A DNA stretch of 42,011 nt, from positions 22,648 through 64,658 of the forward strand of contig JAHDID010000034.1 of the NCBI GenBank assembly GCA_020630975.1, given 5' to 3'. The position numbers and the translations under genes are program-made. The DNA is from Verrucomicrobiota bacterium (GTDB lineage: Bacteria; Verrucomicrobiota; Verrucomicrobiia; Verrucomicrobiales; DEV007). Under the pieces are notes generated by a model. It was not told the DNA's origin, did no database searches, and was given only the letters and a program-made list of their open reading frames with translations. Shown here piece by piece: positions 30,200 through 38,237 of the stretch; the stretch's first letter is position 1, and every line of letters starts with the position of its first letter.

Positions 30200-31262
30200 T
30201 CTGGCTATGCACTTGGGTTCAACGATTACAATTTAGGTGTTAATTGCCATGATTTACGTATTCAGCCCCTTCTATCAGATTATTTCTAACAGGTGAAGCT
30301 TTAATAGCACTTCCACCAACCGCTGGAAAAGCAGCCCGCGATGTTTTGAATATCGGCGGTTAAACCGAAAAGTGAACTCGTCTAAATAATACCCGAGATG
30401 AGACTTCGCAATCGCTTCTTGGTGAGTGCCTAGGAGCCATCTCTTCATGAGGGAAACGGTCAGATTTACCAGGGGCAATAGATTCTCCCCTGTCTCAACG
30501 GTTTTGGGACCAACTGTTTCGATAGTTTGGTAGGAACGCCAACAGTCACTTCGAATGGTTGCCCCAGGCTCAATCGCTTGACTAATCGCTGCGAAAAGTG
30601 TTTCGCGGCTGGCATTTTAAATCTGGATCAGTCGAACTCTGCCTGGCTTTCCGTCATGGTCTTCGACCGCGACAAAAATCAGAACCTTTCCAGCGGCACC
30701 GCGCCCACGTTTGCCGGTCTTTACCCCACCATAAAAGGCTTCGTCGACTTCAACAGTTCCCATTAAACGGTCCCGGTCAGAGTTTACCATCGCCGATCTC
30801 AGCTTGTGAAGCCAGGTCCAGGCCGTGTGATAACTGCCCAATCCTAGAGCTCTTTGAAGCCCTAATGCACTCACTCCATTTTTCTGGTTGGTCACATAAC
30901 CACATCGCTCTAAACCAAAACAATAATGGCTTGCGAGTCTGATGAAATATCGTGCCTGAAGTCAGTGATGTTCGGAAACTACATTCCTGACATATGATAA
31001 GCAAATCTGCCGTTTCCCAAACCTTTGCACGCCCACATTTTGAACACATGAGTCCATTAGACCACCGCAATGTCTTGAGGTAGTCACGACAATCGACAAT
31101 CAGACTCGACACGGAATTGAGATTCAAAATCTGCCATCTTTGAAGGCAATTGAGGGCGTATTTCCATCCGCGAAAGACGAAAATCACTTCACTTATATGC
31201 ATAGACTCACTCCCTTTGTGTGCATAGACTTTGTAACGGGTGAACCCAAGTGCATAGCCAGA
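30200..31262 (-). mobile_element. IS1595-family insertion sequence (inactivated)
   Basis: The element is 1063 bp. Perfect 22-base terminal inverted repeats lie at 30200-30221 (TCTGGCTATGCACTTGGGTT plus CA) and 31241-31262, flanked on both sides by the 8-base target duplication TAGAATAA. The encoded DDE protein has IS1595/ISXO2-like features. Intact ends with a mutated transposase show one clean insertion followed by decay in place, although the ends could still be moved in trans. It inserted just after the stop codon of the TIR gene, leaving that gene whole. Confidence 0.93.
30275..31202 (-). pseudogene. Broken IS1595-type (ISXO2-like DDE) transposase
   Basis: Pieces of one transposase lie in order. 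The N-terminal part (start near 31202) has the zinc-ribbon CSKCG...CQEC and the FRTSLTSGTIFHQTRKPLLFWFRAMW block. The centre has GVSALGLQRALGLGSYHTAWTWLHKLR and the DDE core opening GTVEVDEAFYGGVKTGKRGRG. The end has LGTHQEAIAKSHLGYYLDEFTFRFNRRYSKHRGLLF. A frameshift near 30895-30900 moves from the first frame to the second. An in-frame TAA at 30617-30619 (after VRLIQI) interrupts the second, after which the same frame stays open to 30275. Restored, the protein would be about 309 residues, normal for the family. Two independent lesions make activity very unlikely. Confidence 0.92.
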
Positions 31263-31270
31263 TAGAATAA
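31263..31270 (+). repeat. Right target-site duplication of the insertion sequence
   Basis: TAGAATAA, identical to 30192-30199. It lies two bases from the TIR gene stop codon. Confidence 0.9.
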
Positions 31271-31272
31271 AT

Positions 31273-31722
31273 TCACAATGGATCACTATGTTTATCGCGG
31301 TTAGCCAATTCGTTTAAAATTATATCTGCAGCGTCACCATTTCCAAACAGTCGAAAAAAATCTTCATCCATTCCTAACATCCGTTCCACTAAACTTATAC
31401 CCTGAAATTCTTTCAAAAAGCTGGGGAATTCGGTGTTATCAAGCTGAACTGGAACGATATCGATCTGATTCTCACATGCTAATTCACACTCATATCTCAC
31501 CCAATCGGATTCCCTTGCATTTCCAGACCAAAAAACTATAACCCGGCTTGAACTCAGTAGAGCTTTCTCTAACTCTGGTCGCCATTTCTTTCCTTTTGGG
31601 ATGCTGTCCGAATCGCGAAAAACAAATGCATAAGATGCCCGCATGAGTTCGACTAATGGAATGATAAGCGCCTCATCTTTACGTGAGTAAGATACAAATA
31701 CTTTCTTTTTTATAATATTCAT
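31273..31722 (-). CDS. TIR-domain protein
   Basis: The 149-residue product is essentially a single TIR domain. It opens KKKVFVSYSRKDEALIIPLVELM (box 1), then FRDSDSIPKGKKWRPELEKALLSS, VIVFWSGNARESDWVRYECELA and DIVPVQLDNTEFPSFLKEFQGI. Glu78 in SDWVRYE sits where catalytic Glu lies in NAD-cleaving TIR enzymes (S/N-x-W-C-x-x-E pattern). Bacterial TIR proteins act in NAD depletion, signal-nucleotide synthesis or adaptor roles, often in antiphage defence. The ATG at 31722 is favoured over one 24 bases upstream. It is divergent from the HExxH peptidase gene, with about 120 AT-rich bases between them. The downstream insertion sequence begins 10 bases after the stop. Confidence 0.88.
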   Translation of the reverse strand: MNIIKKKVFVSYSRKDEALIIPLVELMRASYAFVFRDSDSIPKGKKWRPELEKALLSSSRVIVFWSGNARESDWVRYECELACENQIDIVPVQLDNTEFPSFLKEFQGISLVERMLGMDEDFFRLFGNGDAADIILNELANRDKHSDPL

Positions 31723-31774
31723 AGCTACAAATTCCAGGTGAAGCAAAAAATGATATAGCCCAAGTAAATTAAAT

Positions 31775-31805
31775 TTGCTCTTGATTGTTATACTCGCATT
31801 ATAAT
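31775..31805 (+). promoter_or_regulatory. Candidate promoter for the zinc-peptidase gene
   Basis: The AT-rich divergent gap contains a perfect TATAAT at 31800-31805, with TTGCTC at 31775-31780 separated by 19 bases. This would start transcription a few tens of bases before the leader ATG at 31843. The spacing is long and the -35 weak, so this is tentative. Confidence 0.35.
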
Positions 31806-31842
31806 AAATTTATCAAGACTAAGTTTTTAGTGGGATACAAAC

Positions 31843-31866
31843 ATGAACCACTCTGATCGACCATGA
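31843..31866 (+). CDS. Seven-codon leader ORF overlapping the peptidase start
   Basis: ATG at 31843 gives MNHSDRP and stops with TGA inside an ATGA overlap, whose ATG (31863) begins the zinc-peptidase ORF. GTGGGA lies a few bases before the leader start, while nothing comparable precedes the second ATG except coding sequence. This arrangement could make peptidase translation depend on translating the leader. It may equally be chance. Confidence 0.3.
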   Translation: MNHSDRP

Positions 31867-33035
31867 CGCCGACTTTTGAAGCACCCCAATCAGAAATGGA
31901 TTCTCTTTCTGATACTGAAAAGAACTTTAATGAGTTTTTCTCTAGAAAACAAGGAGGGATTCATTACAGCGGGCTCTACCTCCCTTCGAGCTTTGACCAA
32001 GATGACGGGCCCTATGCCCTGAGGTGCAGAGAAGCAATCAACAGTTTCTGTGCTAATTTTTTGGATCGACAAGAGTTTAAGAAACCTTTTTCAGTTCATA
32101 CGAATTTTGTTAACCACCATATTGTGAACGCTTACGCGGCTTATGATCGCGCAAATTGCAGTCACTATATTGGCATCACTGCTGGCGCATACCTTAAGTT
32201 AGATTTGGTTTTTAGTGTTATTCTAGCCTGCGTACCTGTATGCGAACGAATTGCACCGTTGAAGAGTCCGATTACCCCTAGAGGATTATTGCATAATATA
32301 AATTCACTGGACTTGATAGAAAGTTCCAACTTGATGATCTATCCTGTCGAGCCCGAACGGCAGCTTCTGTCGATTATTTGTAGTAAGCTAGCCCTTGAGT
32401 ATATGGTGCTTCACGAAATAGGCCACCTCGCAAATGGTCACGCCAACCGTTTGTGTTCTACAACAGGTCTAGATTGCGCTCTGGGAGAAAATGGAGGTAT
32501 CCATGATTCGGAACTCAGCCCTGATGAACGCATTGCAATGGAAATATTCGCAGATCAGTCAGCAACAGATTGGCATTTGTGGGGGCATGATAACAAGTGC
32601 ACCCCAATTTTTTTTAATGAATGTCCATATCCATATCAGCCAGATTTTGACGCAGAAGGTTTTCTATATCTATACTCTTTTGTTACTGGGGTGGTGCTTC
32701 ACTTATTTAAGGGTTCGGGTGAGTGTTTGAATTTCCTCAGTGATCACGGTATTTCATACCCTCACCCTGAAGTTAGGTTTAATACTATGTATTCAACAAT
32801 AATCAATGCGACAGGTGTTGATGGAAGGGATATGAATGATGAAAAAACGGAAGCGATAGCCCGGGGTATTGCTGACTGTGTTTCTGCAGTATCAGTTATT
32901 TTGGGAGGGAAGCCGTTCGCGAATTGTTTTTCACCGACTAACAAAGGGCATGACGTGCTTGAGGTTCAGAAAAAAGTTTATCGAAAATCATCAGAGTATT
33001 TATCCGTCTGGAAGGATTATAGTTATTTTAGGTAA
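31863..33035 (+). CDS. Soluble HExxH zinc metallopeptidase-like protein
   Basis: The 390-residue protein has LEYMVLHEIGHLANGHANRL, giving the zinc motif His184-Glu185-x2-His188. A downstream EIFADQSA has Glu227 and Asp231 in the E-x3-D spacing seen in M48-type and related gluzincins. It has no signal peptide or membrane helix, so it acts in the cytosol, unlike most M48 proteases. The N-terminal 180 residues (NFVNHHIVNAYAAYDRANCSHYIGITAGAYLKLDLVFSVILACVP) are of unknown fold. Composition is AT-rich like the TIR gene. The pair shares a divergent control region and may form a defence or abortive-infection module, which is inference. Confidence 0.75.
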   Translation: MTPTFEAPQSEMDSLSDTEKNFNEFFSRKQGGIHYSGLYLPSSFDQDDGPYALRCREAINSFCANFLDRQEFKKPFSVHTNFVNHHIVNAYAAYDRANCSHYIGITAGAYLKLDLVFSVILACVPVCERIAPLKSPITPRGLLHNINSLDLIESSNLMIYPVEPERQLLSIICSKLALEYMVLHEIGHLANGHANRLCSTTGLDCALGENGGIHDSELSPDERIAMEIFADQSATDWHLWGHDNKCTPIFFNECPYPYQPDFDAEGFLYLYSFVTGVVLHLFKGSGECLNFLSDHGISYPHPEVRFNTMYSTIINATGVDGRDMNDEKTEAIARGIADCVSAVSVILGGKPFANCFSPTNKGHDVLEVQKKVYRKSSEYLSVWKDYSYFR

Positions 33036-33095
33036 ATGAGAATAAGGGACAGGTGGTGCTGGCTTATGATGTAGAATATTATTGCAAAAGCACCA

Positions 33096-33492
33096 TCAAT
33101 GCTTCGATTGTGAGAGAAATTTTCGGCAGCTCCCGCGATCCCTATCAGGCCTTCCTTTCGCACCGAAGTTAGGCGGGCAGGTTATTTTGACGACCTTTTC
33201 CTGAGTCTCATCATAGTACACCACATGCTCATTGCCCATTGCCCTCTCCTAGTTCCTCAAAGTGATGAAGGAAGTCCTCTAGTTGTCTGCTAGAATAGAG
33301 GCATTGGTGCGTGGTTGCCCAGTGTAGTAAGGATTTTTTCTCACGATCGAGCTGTTCTCCAAGATCTGCGCAATGGCAGCACTCTCTGAGACTGGTGTAG
33401 GGTCCTTCGAGCGTCTTTCCATAATCTGCCGAGTTCTCTCCTTTAGGAGCTCCGCACTGTTCTTTTTTTATCCACCATTCAAAATTACACAT
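33096..33492 (-). pseudogene. Remnant of a kinase-like gene broken by a 7-bp tandem duplication
   Basis: A first frame (33492 to 33229) reads MCNFEWWIKKEQCGAPKGENSADYG and ends ...FEELGEGNGQ. Directly before its stop the plus strand carries ATTGCCCATTGCCC, a tandem duplication of seven bases. Removing one copy restores a frame that reads EELGEGNEHVVYYDETQ, then KVVKITCPPNFGAKGRPDRD, and stops at 33096-33098. GxEHxVxxDxxxxxVxKxTxPxxFG resembles the N-lobe start of kinases found in polyvalent phage or plasmid proteins. The rest of that domain is missing, so the gene is both frameshifted and truncated. Gene family is tentative. Confidence 0.55.
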
Positions 33493-33547
33493 TTGTGCCT
33501 AAGAAGCAAGAAAATGCTTGTCGGCCTATGGGGAGGGAGAGTGTGCA

Positions 33548-35050
33548 TTAGTAATCTTGCCCCATCAAGCTCTGCAAAACTTCACCTTGCCACGCTCGCA
33601 GCTCTTTGCTCATGCGTTCGACTAGTTCTGGGTGATGAGTTGCTAGGTTTTGCGTCTCTCCGGGATCCTCTGCCAGATCGAATAACTCCACGCCTGAATG
33701 CTTCTCACCATCGATCACTAGTTTGTAGTCGCCAGCTAGCCATGCGCGTGGGCCCTGGTAGTCATTTTCGGTGATGGCGGGGTGGTGGTAGTTCACAAAG
33801 TTTCGGGTGTAGATGCCTTTCATTTGTTTGACCAGTGGCGTGGTGCCTTTCTGTAGTTCGGGATCGATGTAGGGTTTGGCATTTTGGTAGGCTTTTGCGT
33901 CTTTTTTGAAGTTCCAAAAGCCTATCGGCTCGCTGCGTTGTGCGCTTTGCCCTGAGAATATCGGTAGTAGATCCACTCCATCGAGTGGGCGCTGTGGGGT
34001 GTCAATACCAGCGAGAGAGCATACCGTGGGTAGCATGTCGCTGGTGATGGCATTGGCCGATATTGTTTTGGCCTGCGCCGCTCCGCCGGGCCATTCGATG
34101 ACTCCGGGTACGCGGATACCATTTTCATACACGTAGCCTTTCATCTTGCGTAGAGCGGACTCGCGCATACCGCTGGGTGGGGTGCCATTGTCACCGCAGT
34201 ACCAGAGTAGTGTGTTGTCTCTGAGTCCCAATGTTTTCAAAGCATTACGCAGCTTGCCGATGGATCGATCCATAGCGGTGATCTCTGCGTAGCGCTCGAC
34301 CAGTACATCGCGCAGTGGGCGCTTGGTCTTAGTGCCGGTTTCATTGGATGTGAGGCTGACGGTCTGGTCTGAGTAGCGCTCGGGTAGGATGTCTCGGTAT
34401 AGCGCCAGATCTGTCTCCAGGGCGCTGTATGGCTCGTGGGGCGACCCGTACCAGATCATGGTAAAGAATGGTTGGTCGGGATTCTCTCGTTGTTGTCTTT
34501 TGATGTAGTCGATGGCCTCATCGATCAGGATCTCCGAGCTCTCTCCATAGTAGGTTTTTGGTGGTCCACCATTCCGAGACATCACTGGGTTGAGCTCGAA
34601 GAAATTGTCGTGGGCAAACCACTCATCAAACCCCATCGCCCCAGGGCTGGTAGGCGAGCTAGCTTTGACCGGACCGACATGCCATTTACCGAAGTGCGCA
34701 GTACCATAACCAGCTTGCTGTAGCAGATGGGCCAGAGTGATCTCCTCTGGTCTCAGTGAGTGCCCAGGGGTGAAGGTGCCATATCGATTCGGGTGTCGCC
34801 CCGTCAAGAAACTACCGCGTGTGGGAGAGCACGTAGGATGCGCGTAGAAGCGATCGAGCCTCAGCCCTGTCTCAGCCATCTCATCGAGGAATGGTGTCTT
34901 CACGAAGGGGTGCCCATTGTAGCCTACCTCCTCCCATCCGTGATCATCGCCCATCAGTAGGATGATGTTGGGCCGAGGCGAGCTATCCTGAGACTGCAGG
35001 TAGACCCAAGGTAAAAGAAGGAAGCAGCACAGAGATAGAGTCCGAATCAT
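33548..35050 (-). CDS. Secreted type I (formylglycine) sulfatase 2
   Basis: The 500-residue product starts with a signal peptide (MIRTLSLCCFLLLPWVYLQS, with possible Cys8/Cys9 lipoprotein site unlikely). It has NIILLMGDDHGWEEVGYNGHP and the formylglycine motif CSPTR at 74-78 in AHPTCSPTRGSFLTGRHPNRYG. GTAHFGKWHVGP, TLLWYCGDNGTPPSGM and VELFDLAEDPGETQNLATHHPEL are further sulfatase hallmarks. It lies upstream of no other sulfatase on its strand but is followed by the accessory island. It is distinct in sequence from the sulfatase at 19776, so the two likely differ in substrate. Confidence 0.95.
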   Translation of the reverse strand: MIRTLSLCCFLLLPWVYLQSQDSSPRPNIILLMGDDHGWEEVGYNGHPFVKTPFLDEMAETGLRLDRFYAHPTCSPTRGSFLTGRHPNRYGTFTPGHSLRPEEITLAHLLQQAGYGTAHFGKWHVGPVKASSPTSPGAMGFDEWFAHDNFFELNPVMSRNGGPPKTYYGESSEILIDEAIDYIKRQQRENPDQPFFTMIWYGSPHEPYSALETDLALYRDILPERYSDQTVSLTSNETGTKTKRPLRDVLVERYAEITAMDRSIGKLRNALKTLGLRDNTLLWYCGDNGTPPSGMRESALRKMKGYVYENGIRVPGVIEWPGGAAQAKTISANAITSDMLPTVCSLAGIDTPQRPLDGVDLLPIFSGQSAQRSEPIGFWNFKKDAKAYQNAKPYIDPELQKGTTPLVKQMKGIYTRNFVNYHHPAITENDYQGPRAWLAGDYKLVIDGEKHSGVELFDLAEDPGETQNLATHHPELVERMSKELRAWQGEVLQSLMGQDY

Positions 35051-35132
35051 TTCGGTCTACCGTCATGCGTATCGAATGATTTTTCGAGAAGCGAACGCAA
35101 CGTGATCACGCGGCACGTACGGCAGCGCGATT

Positions 35133-35927
35133 TTACTCCACTGGTTCGACGGTGTTTTCTTCATTTGCCATGCCGCCAGGTAGCTCCATGAGGCGGATCT
35201 TCCGATAATGTATCTCCGCACCCTCCGACTCTAGGCACAGGTAGCCTTTGCGAAAGCCGGACTCGCGGATGCTGTTTACGAATTTACCATTCACCGATAG
35301 TTTCACCGTGCCATCGACAGCGACTACGACATATCGATTCCACTGGCCTTTGGGCAGGCAGCGGTGCTCCAGTGATTTGCTGCGACTTCCTCGTGGATTG
35401 TCAGGGATTGCTTTCATACCTCCTGCCCCGAATAACTCACCGTGAACATAGGCCAGCGGCAGTGGCTTGCCATTGCGTGCGTGGATAAAAGGGTACTCCA
35501 GTTCCAGCATTTGTACTTCCATCCCTTTTGGGAGTCGATTGCCCTCTGGGCGGGCGTCGCTCCACAGGAAGATGCCTGAGTTGCCACCGGCCTCCATGTG
35601 GCGCCATTCGATGATCAGGATGAAGTTTTCATACATCCGATCCGAGCGCATCACTCCGATCGGCTTGCCTTTGCACACCAAGTGTCCCTTTTCATTTACC
35701 GACCAGGTGTCTTCGGAGGTATTCACATCGATCCACCCGCTTAGGTCTTTGCCATTGAATAGATCGACAAAGGCAGGATCGGGCCGCGTTTCTTCGAAGC
35801 TCGGTATCGGTACGGTAGGCAGAGCATTTTGCGGGTACTCAGGCGTTTCGCCCTGTTGAGCTTTTAAGGAGCTGGCTCCCCAGATCAAGCAGTAGAATAA
35901 AGCTAGGGTCAGAAACGCATTTTTCAT
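35133..35927 (-). CDS. Secreted DUF1080 (3-keto-disaccharide hydrolase-like) protein
   Basis: The 264-residue product has a signal peptide ([23 protein letters not shown]) and a DUF1080 domain. Its hallmarks are [76 protein letters not shown] and [23 protein letters not shown]. Characterised members hydrolyse 3-keto-disaccharides or 3-keto-glucosides, often working with FAD or GFO/IDH oxidoreductases that make the keto sugar. The flavoenzyme cluster upstream on the same strand makes such a pairing plausible but unproven. It is followed by the second sulfatase gene 82 bases downstream. Confidence 0.9.
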   Translation of the reverse strand: MKNAFLTLALFYCLIWGASSLKAQQGETPEYPQNALPTVPIPSFEETRPDPAFVDLFNGKDLSGWIDVNTSEDTWSVNEKGHLVCKGKPIGVMRSDRMYENFILIIEWRHMEAGGNSGIFLWSDARPEGNRLPKGMEVQMLELEYPFIHARNGKPLPLAYVHGELFGAGGMKAIPDNPRGSRSKSLEHRCLPKGQWNRYVVVAVDGTVKLSVNGKFVNSIRESGFRKGYLCLESEGAEIHYRKIRLMELPGGMANEENTVEPVE

Positions 35928-35966
35928 CGGCGGTATCATAACCAGAGGAAACCACCGAGCACAACC

Positions 35967-37091
35967 TCACAATCGGTCAGAGTGTTTCTCCCGAAATGCT
36001 TGCAACTTTAGCTTTGCCGAGTCGGATAGGGTTTGTTTCGACAAGTAGTCGTAGGCTCGACGCGCGATGAAAAAGTCTTTCGATTGCAGCAGTTTCATTA
36101 CATTGGATTCCACTGTGTCGGAAAAGGCATCGCGGCTTTCGATCAAACGTAGGGCGAGATGGATCGGGTAATAGTCTTGCTGATCCAGATGCGATGTCAG
36201 CTCCTCAAGGATGGTTTCGTCCAATTGATCATCGGCCTCGAGCAGCTCGATGATTAGTGAGGCACTGTATTCCTCTAGATTGGGCAGAGTGCTGATGAGT
36301 TTTCGGTATCCGCTAGTTTTGTCGGGGCTGGCTTGCTGGAGGTACGCGATGGCTAGCTCGACATGGTCGATATCAGCGCTGGGTAGTAGCTGTGCAACTC
36401 GGTCGAGGTAGGTAGCGGGGACAGGCATTTGTTTGAGCAGGTAGTCGAGAGCGAACTTGATCTTCCGCCAGTCTTTGGAGGCTAGTAGGTGCTCGAGGTA
36501 GGCTGGGGAGCATTCAGACTCTGTGGTCGACTGCAGGATGGAGACGATCTCGGTATTGGCGTACTTCCATAGGACCCAGGTCGTCCAGGCAGCATCCTTG
36601 ACGACCGCTTCTTTTACCGCTCCTGGCGTGGCTTTGGTAGTGCCATCGATTGAGTCAGCATTATATGATGTGGGTTCGTCGTCTGTATCAGTCGCTAGAA
36701 ATCCTAGCTCGTGATCTCTCAGTATCGATTTTCGATCTTTTAGGATCGTGTCGAGTTTCTGATAGTCTGCCTCAGTAAATGGCTCGTGCTCCACTTTAGT
36801 CAAAGGCTGCCCTTCCGGATAGGTCAGACGCTGGTAGTATCCCATCGCATCCCAATACAGAGTCACCTCTACGAGTTTACAAACATCGTCGAGGCAGACT
36901 TTGTTGGTAAGATACATGCTGTAGCCCGTCGGAAAGCCTAGATCATCAAAGTGACGAGTCAGACTGTGTTGTTTCTTCGGCTCCTCGGGATAGACGGGAT
37001 CTGTCAGTTCGATGGTGATTGCCTCATTAGGGCGTGCCAGCGAGAGACAGCTAAAAATGAAGCAAAGTGAAAAAATAAAAACGCGCTTCAT
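35967..37091 (-). CDS. Exported HEAT-like protein with predicted covalent FMN site
   Basis: The 374-residue product has a signal peptide (MKRVFIFSLCFIFSCLSLA). Its N-terminal half contains VCLDDVCKLVEVTLYWDAMGYYQRL, then HEPFTEADYQKLDTILKD, then IDGTTKATPGAVKEAVVKDAAWTTWVLWKYAN. The segment Asp149-G-T-T-K-A-Thr155 fits the D-x-x-S/T-x-A-T/S flavinylation motif recognised by ApbE, and the surrounding sequence resembles exported FMN-binding-type proteins of Bacteroidota and PVC bacteria. FMN would be attached to Thr155. The second half is a run of short helical repeats (HEAT-like: AYLEHLLASKDWRKIKFALDYLLKQ, ASLIIELLEADDQLDETILEELTSHL). The gene starts one base after the apbE stop, so translation is probably coupled. 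The flavin assignment is inference. Confidence 0.75.
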   Translation of the reverse strand: MKRVFIFSLCFIFSCLSLARPNEAITIELTDPVYPEEPKKQHSLTRHFDDLGFPTGYSMYLTNKVCLDDVCKLVEVTLYWDAMGYYQRLTYPEGQPLTKVEHEPFTEADYQKLDTILKDRKSILRDHELGFLATDTDDEPTSYNADSIDGTTKATPGAVKEAVVKDAAWTTWVLWKYANTEIVSILQSTTESECSPAYLEHLLASKDWRKIKFALDYLLKQMPVPATYLDRVAQLLPSADIDHVELAIAYLQQASPDKTSGYRKLISTLPNLEEYSASLIIELLEADDQLDETILEELTSHLDQQDYYPIHLALRLIESRDAFSDTVESNVMKLLQSKDFFIARRAYDYLSKQTLSDSAKLKLQAFREKHSDRL

Positions 37092-37092
37092 A

Positions 37093-38079
37093 CTAAATCA
37101 GATCAAACCCTTCTGTTGTGACTGCCTCCCCCGTTTTAGTAACAAACAGGGCGTCGACTTGATCGATTGATTCTACTAACTCTTTCGCATCCTCCAAGCC
37201 GAGTATAAGTAGCGCGGTAGAAAAAGCATCGGCCTCCAGTGCGGTGGGGGCCGCTACCGATACGCTGGCCAATTCACTGGGAGAGAGTCCAACCCTAGGA
37301 TCCAGTATATGATGATGCTGGTAGTCATCTGAGAACCGAGTCGCGTAGTCGCCGGAAGTCGAGAGGCATCGGTTTCGCAGTCCAGTCTTGGCGATGCGAC
37401 CTGACTGCCTAGGATGTTGCACGCCGATATGCCAGTGATCTTTGTCTTCGGGAGAACCTACTGCATTGAGCTCTCCCGCATCGATGAGCGCGTGCTCGAT
37501 GCCATATTGCCCGAGCGCCTGTCTGGCGAGATCCGCAGCCATGCCCTGAGCGACACCGTTTAAGGTGACCTGCATACCCGGTCGGTCGAAATAGATCAGG
37601 TCAGACTCGATGCGCAGATGCTGCCAACCCATCCGTTTCCGCACCTTCTGGATCTCCGCAGTTGTCGGTAATGCACCCGTAGCAGTACGACTGCTATAGA
37701 GTTCCCAGAGCGGTTGCACTGTTACATCAAAGGCGCCCTGTGTGAGCCGCGACAGATCCTCCGAATACCTAAGAATAGCTACTAGGTCCGGATGCGGATG
37801 GCGCAGGACACCCTTTCTGTTGAGGGTGCTCAGTTGACTATCAGGCCGATAGAGGCTCATCACTTGCTCCACCTGCTCGATCTTTTCTAGTGCTGCGGAG
37901 ATCGCTTGCTCAGCTACCTCCTGCTCAGCATGAAAAACTGTGATCGCCACCTGTGTGCCCAATGCGTGTGATTGCCTGGTGTGCCGCGATAGAGTATTGC
38001 CTCTGCCCAGAGCTTCAGCCGAGATCAAAGCGGCTGCCGTGCCGGTGCTTAGACTTAGGAATTGTCGTCGGTTTGCCAT
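37093..38079 (-). CDS. apbE: FAD:protein FMN transferase
   Basis: ApbE cuts FAD and attaches FMN to Thr or Ser of exported flavoproteins. The 328-residue product begins MANRRQFLSLSTGTAAALI, a twin-arginine export signal, so it acts outside the cytoplasm. Family blocks are ALGTQVAITVFH, AFDVTVQPLWELY, GVAQGMAADLARQAL, ALIDAGELNAVGS (the usual GGD appears as GEL), LSTSGDYATRF, HHILDPRVG and ASVSVAAPTALEADAFSTALLILG. The ATG at 38079 is chosen because the signal starts there; a longer frame would run back through the palindrome at 38127-38215. It is coupled to the predicted flavinylated protein downstream. Confidence 0.94.
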   Translation of the reverse strand: MANRRQFLSLSTGTAAALISAEALGRGNTLSRHTRQSHALGTQVAITVFHAEQEVAEQAISAALEKIEQVEQVMSLYRPDSQLSTLNRKGVLRHPHPDLVAILRYSEDLSRLTQGAFDVTVQPLWELYSSRTATGALPTTAEIQKVRKRMGWQHLRIESDLIYFDRPGMQVTLNGVAQGMAADLARQALGQYGIEHALIDAGELNAVGSPEDKDHWHIGVQHPRQSGRIAKTGLRNRCLSTSGDYATRFSDDYQHHHILDPRVGLSPSELASVSVAAPTALEADAFSTALLILGLEDAKELVESIDQVDALFVTKTGEAVTTEGFDLI

Positions 38080-38126
38080 TTGGTTGTTCGTGGTCTTGGT
38101 TTCACTGGCACAGCCATTTTCCAGGT

Positions 38127-38215
38127 TCAAGGAGGGGCTGCCTTTAGCTGCCCGGCAGGCTGAGCCATATCCTTCGGCAGGGGTTGCCGGGCAGCTAAAG
38201 GCAGCCCCTCCTTGA
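38127..38215. repeat. 31-bp perfect inverted repeat (long hairpin)
   Basis: Arms 38127-38157 and 38185-38215 are perfectly complementary over 31 bases (arm one starts TCAAGGAGGGGCTGCC and ends AGCTGCCCGGCA), with a 27-base loop. It sits between the stop of the FAD oxidoreductase and the apbE start, so it could terminate or attenuate transcription or protect the upstream message. A related half copy occurs at 30016-30042, suggesting a dispersed element rather than a simple terminator. No T-tract follows on either strand. Confidence 0.85.
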
Positions 38216-38237
38216 GGAAAGAGAAAGGTATAGATAC

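Noticed and set aside
31273-33035. Thoeris defence system
   Set aside because: A TIR protein is present but there is no SIR2/ThsA or Macro-SLOG partner; the neighbour is a zinc peptidase-like protein.
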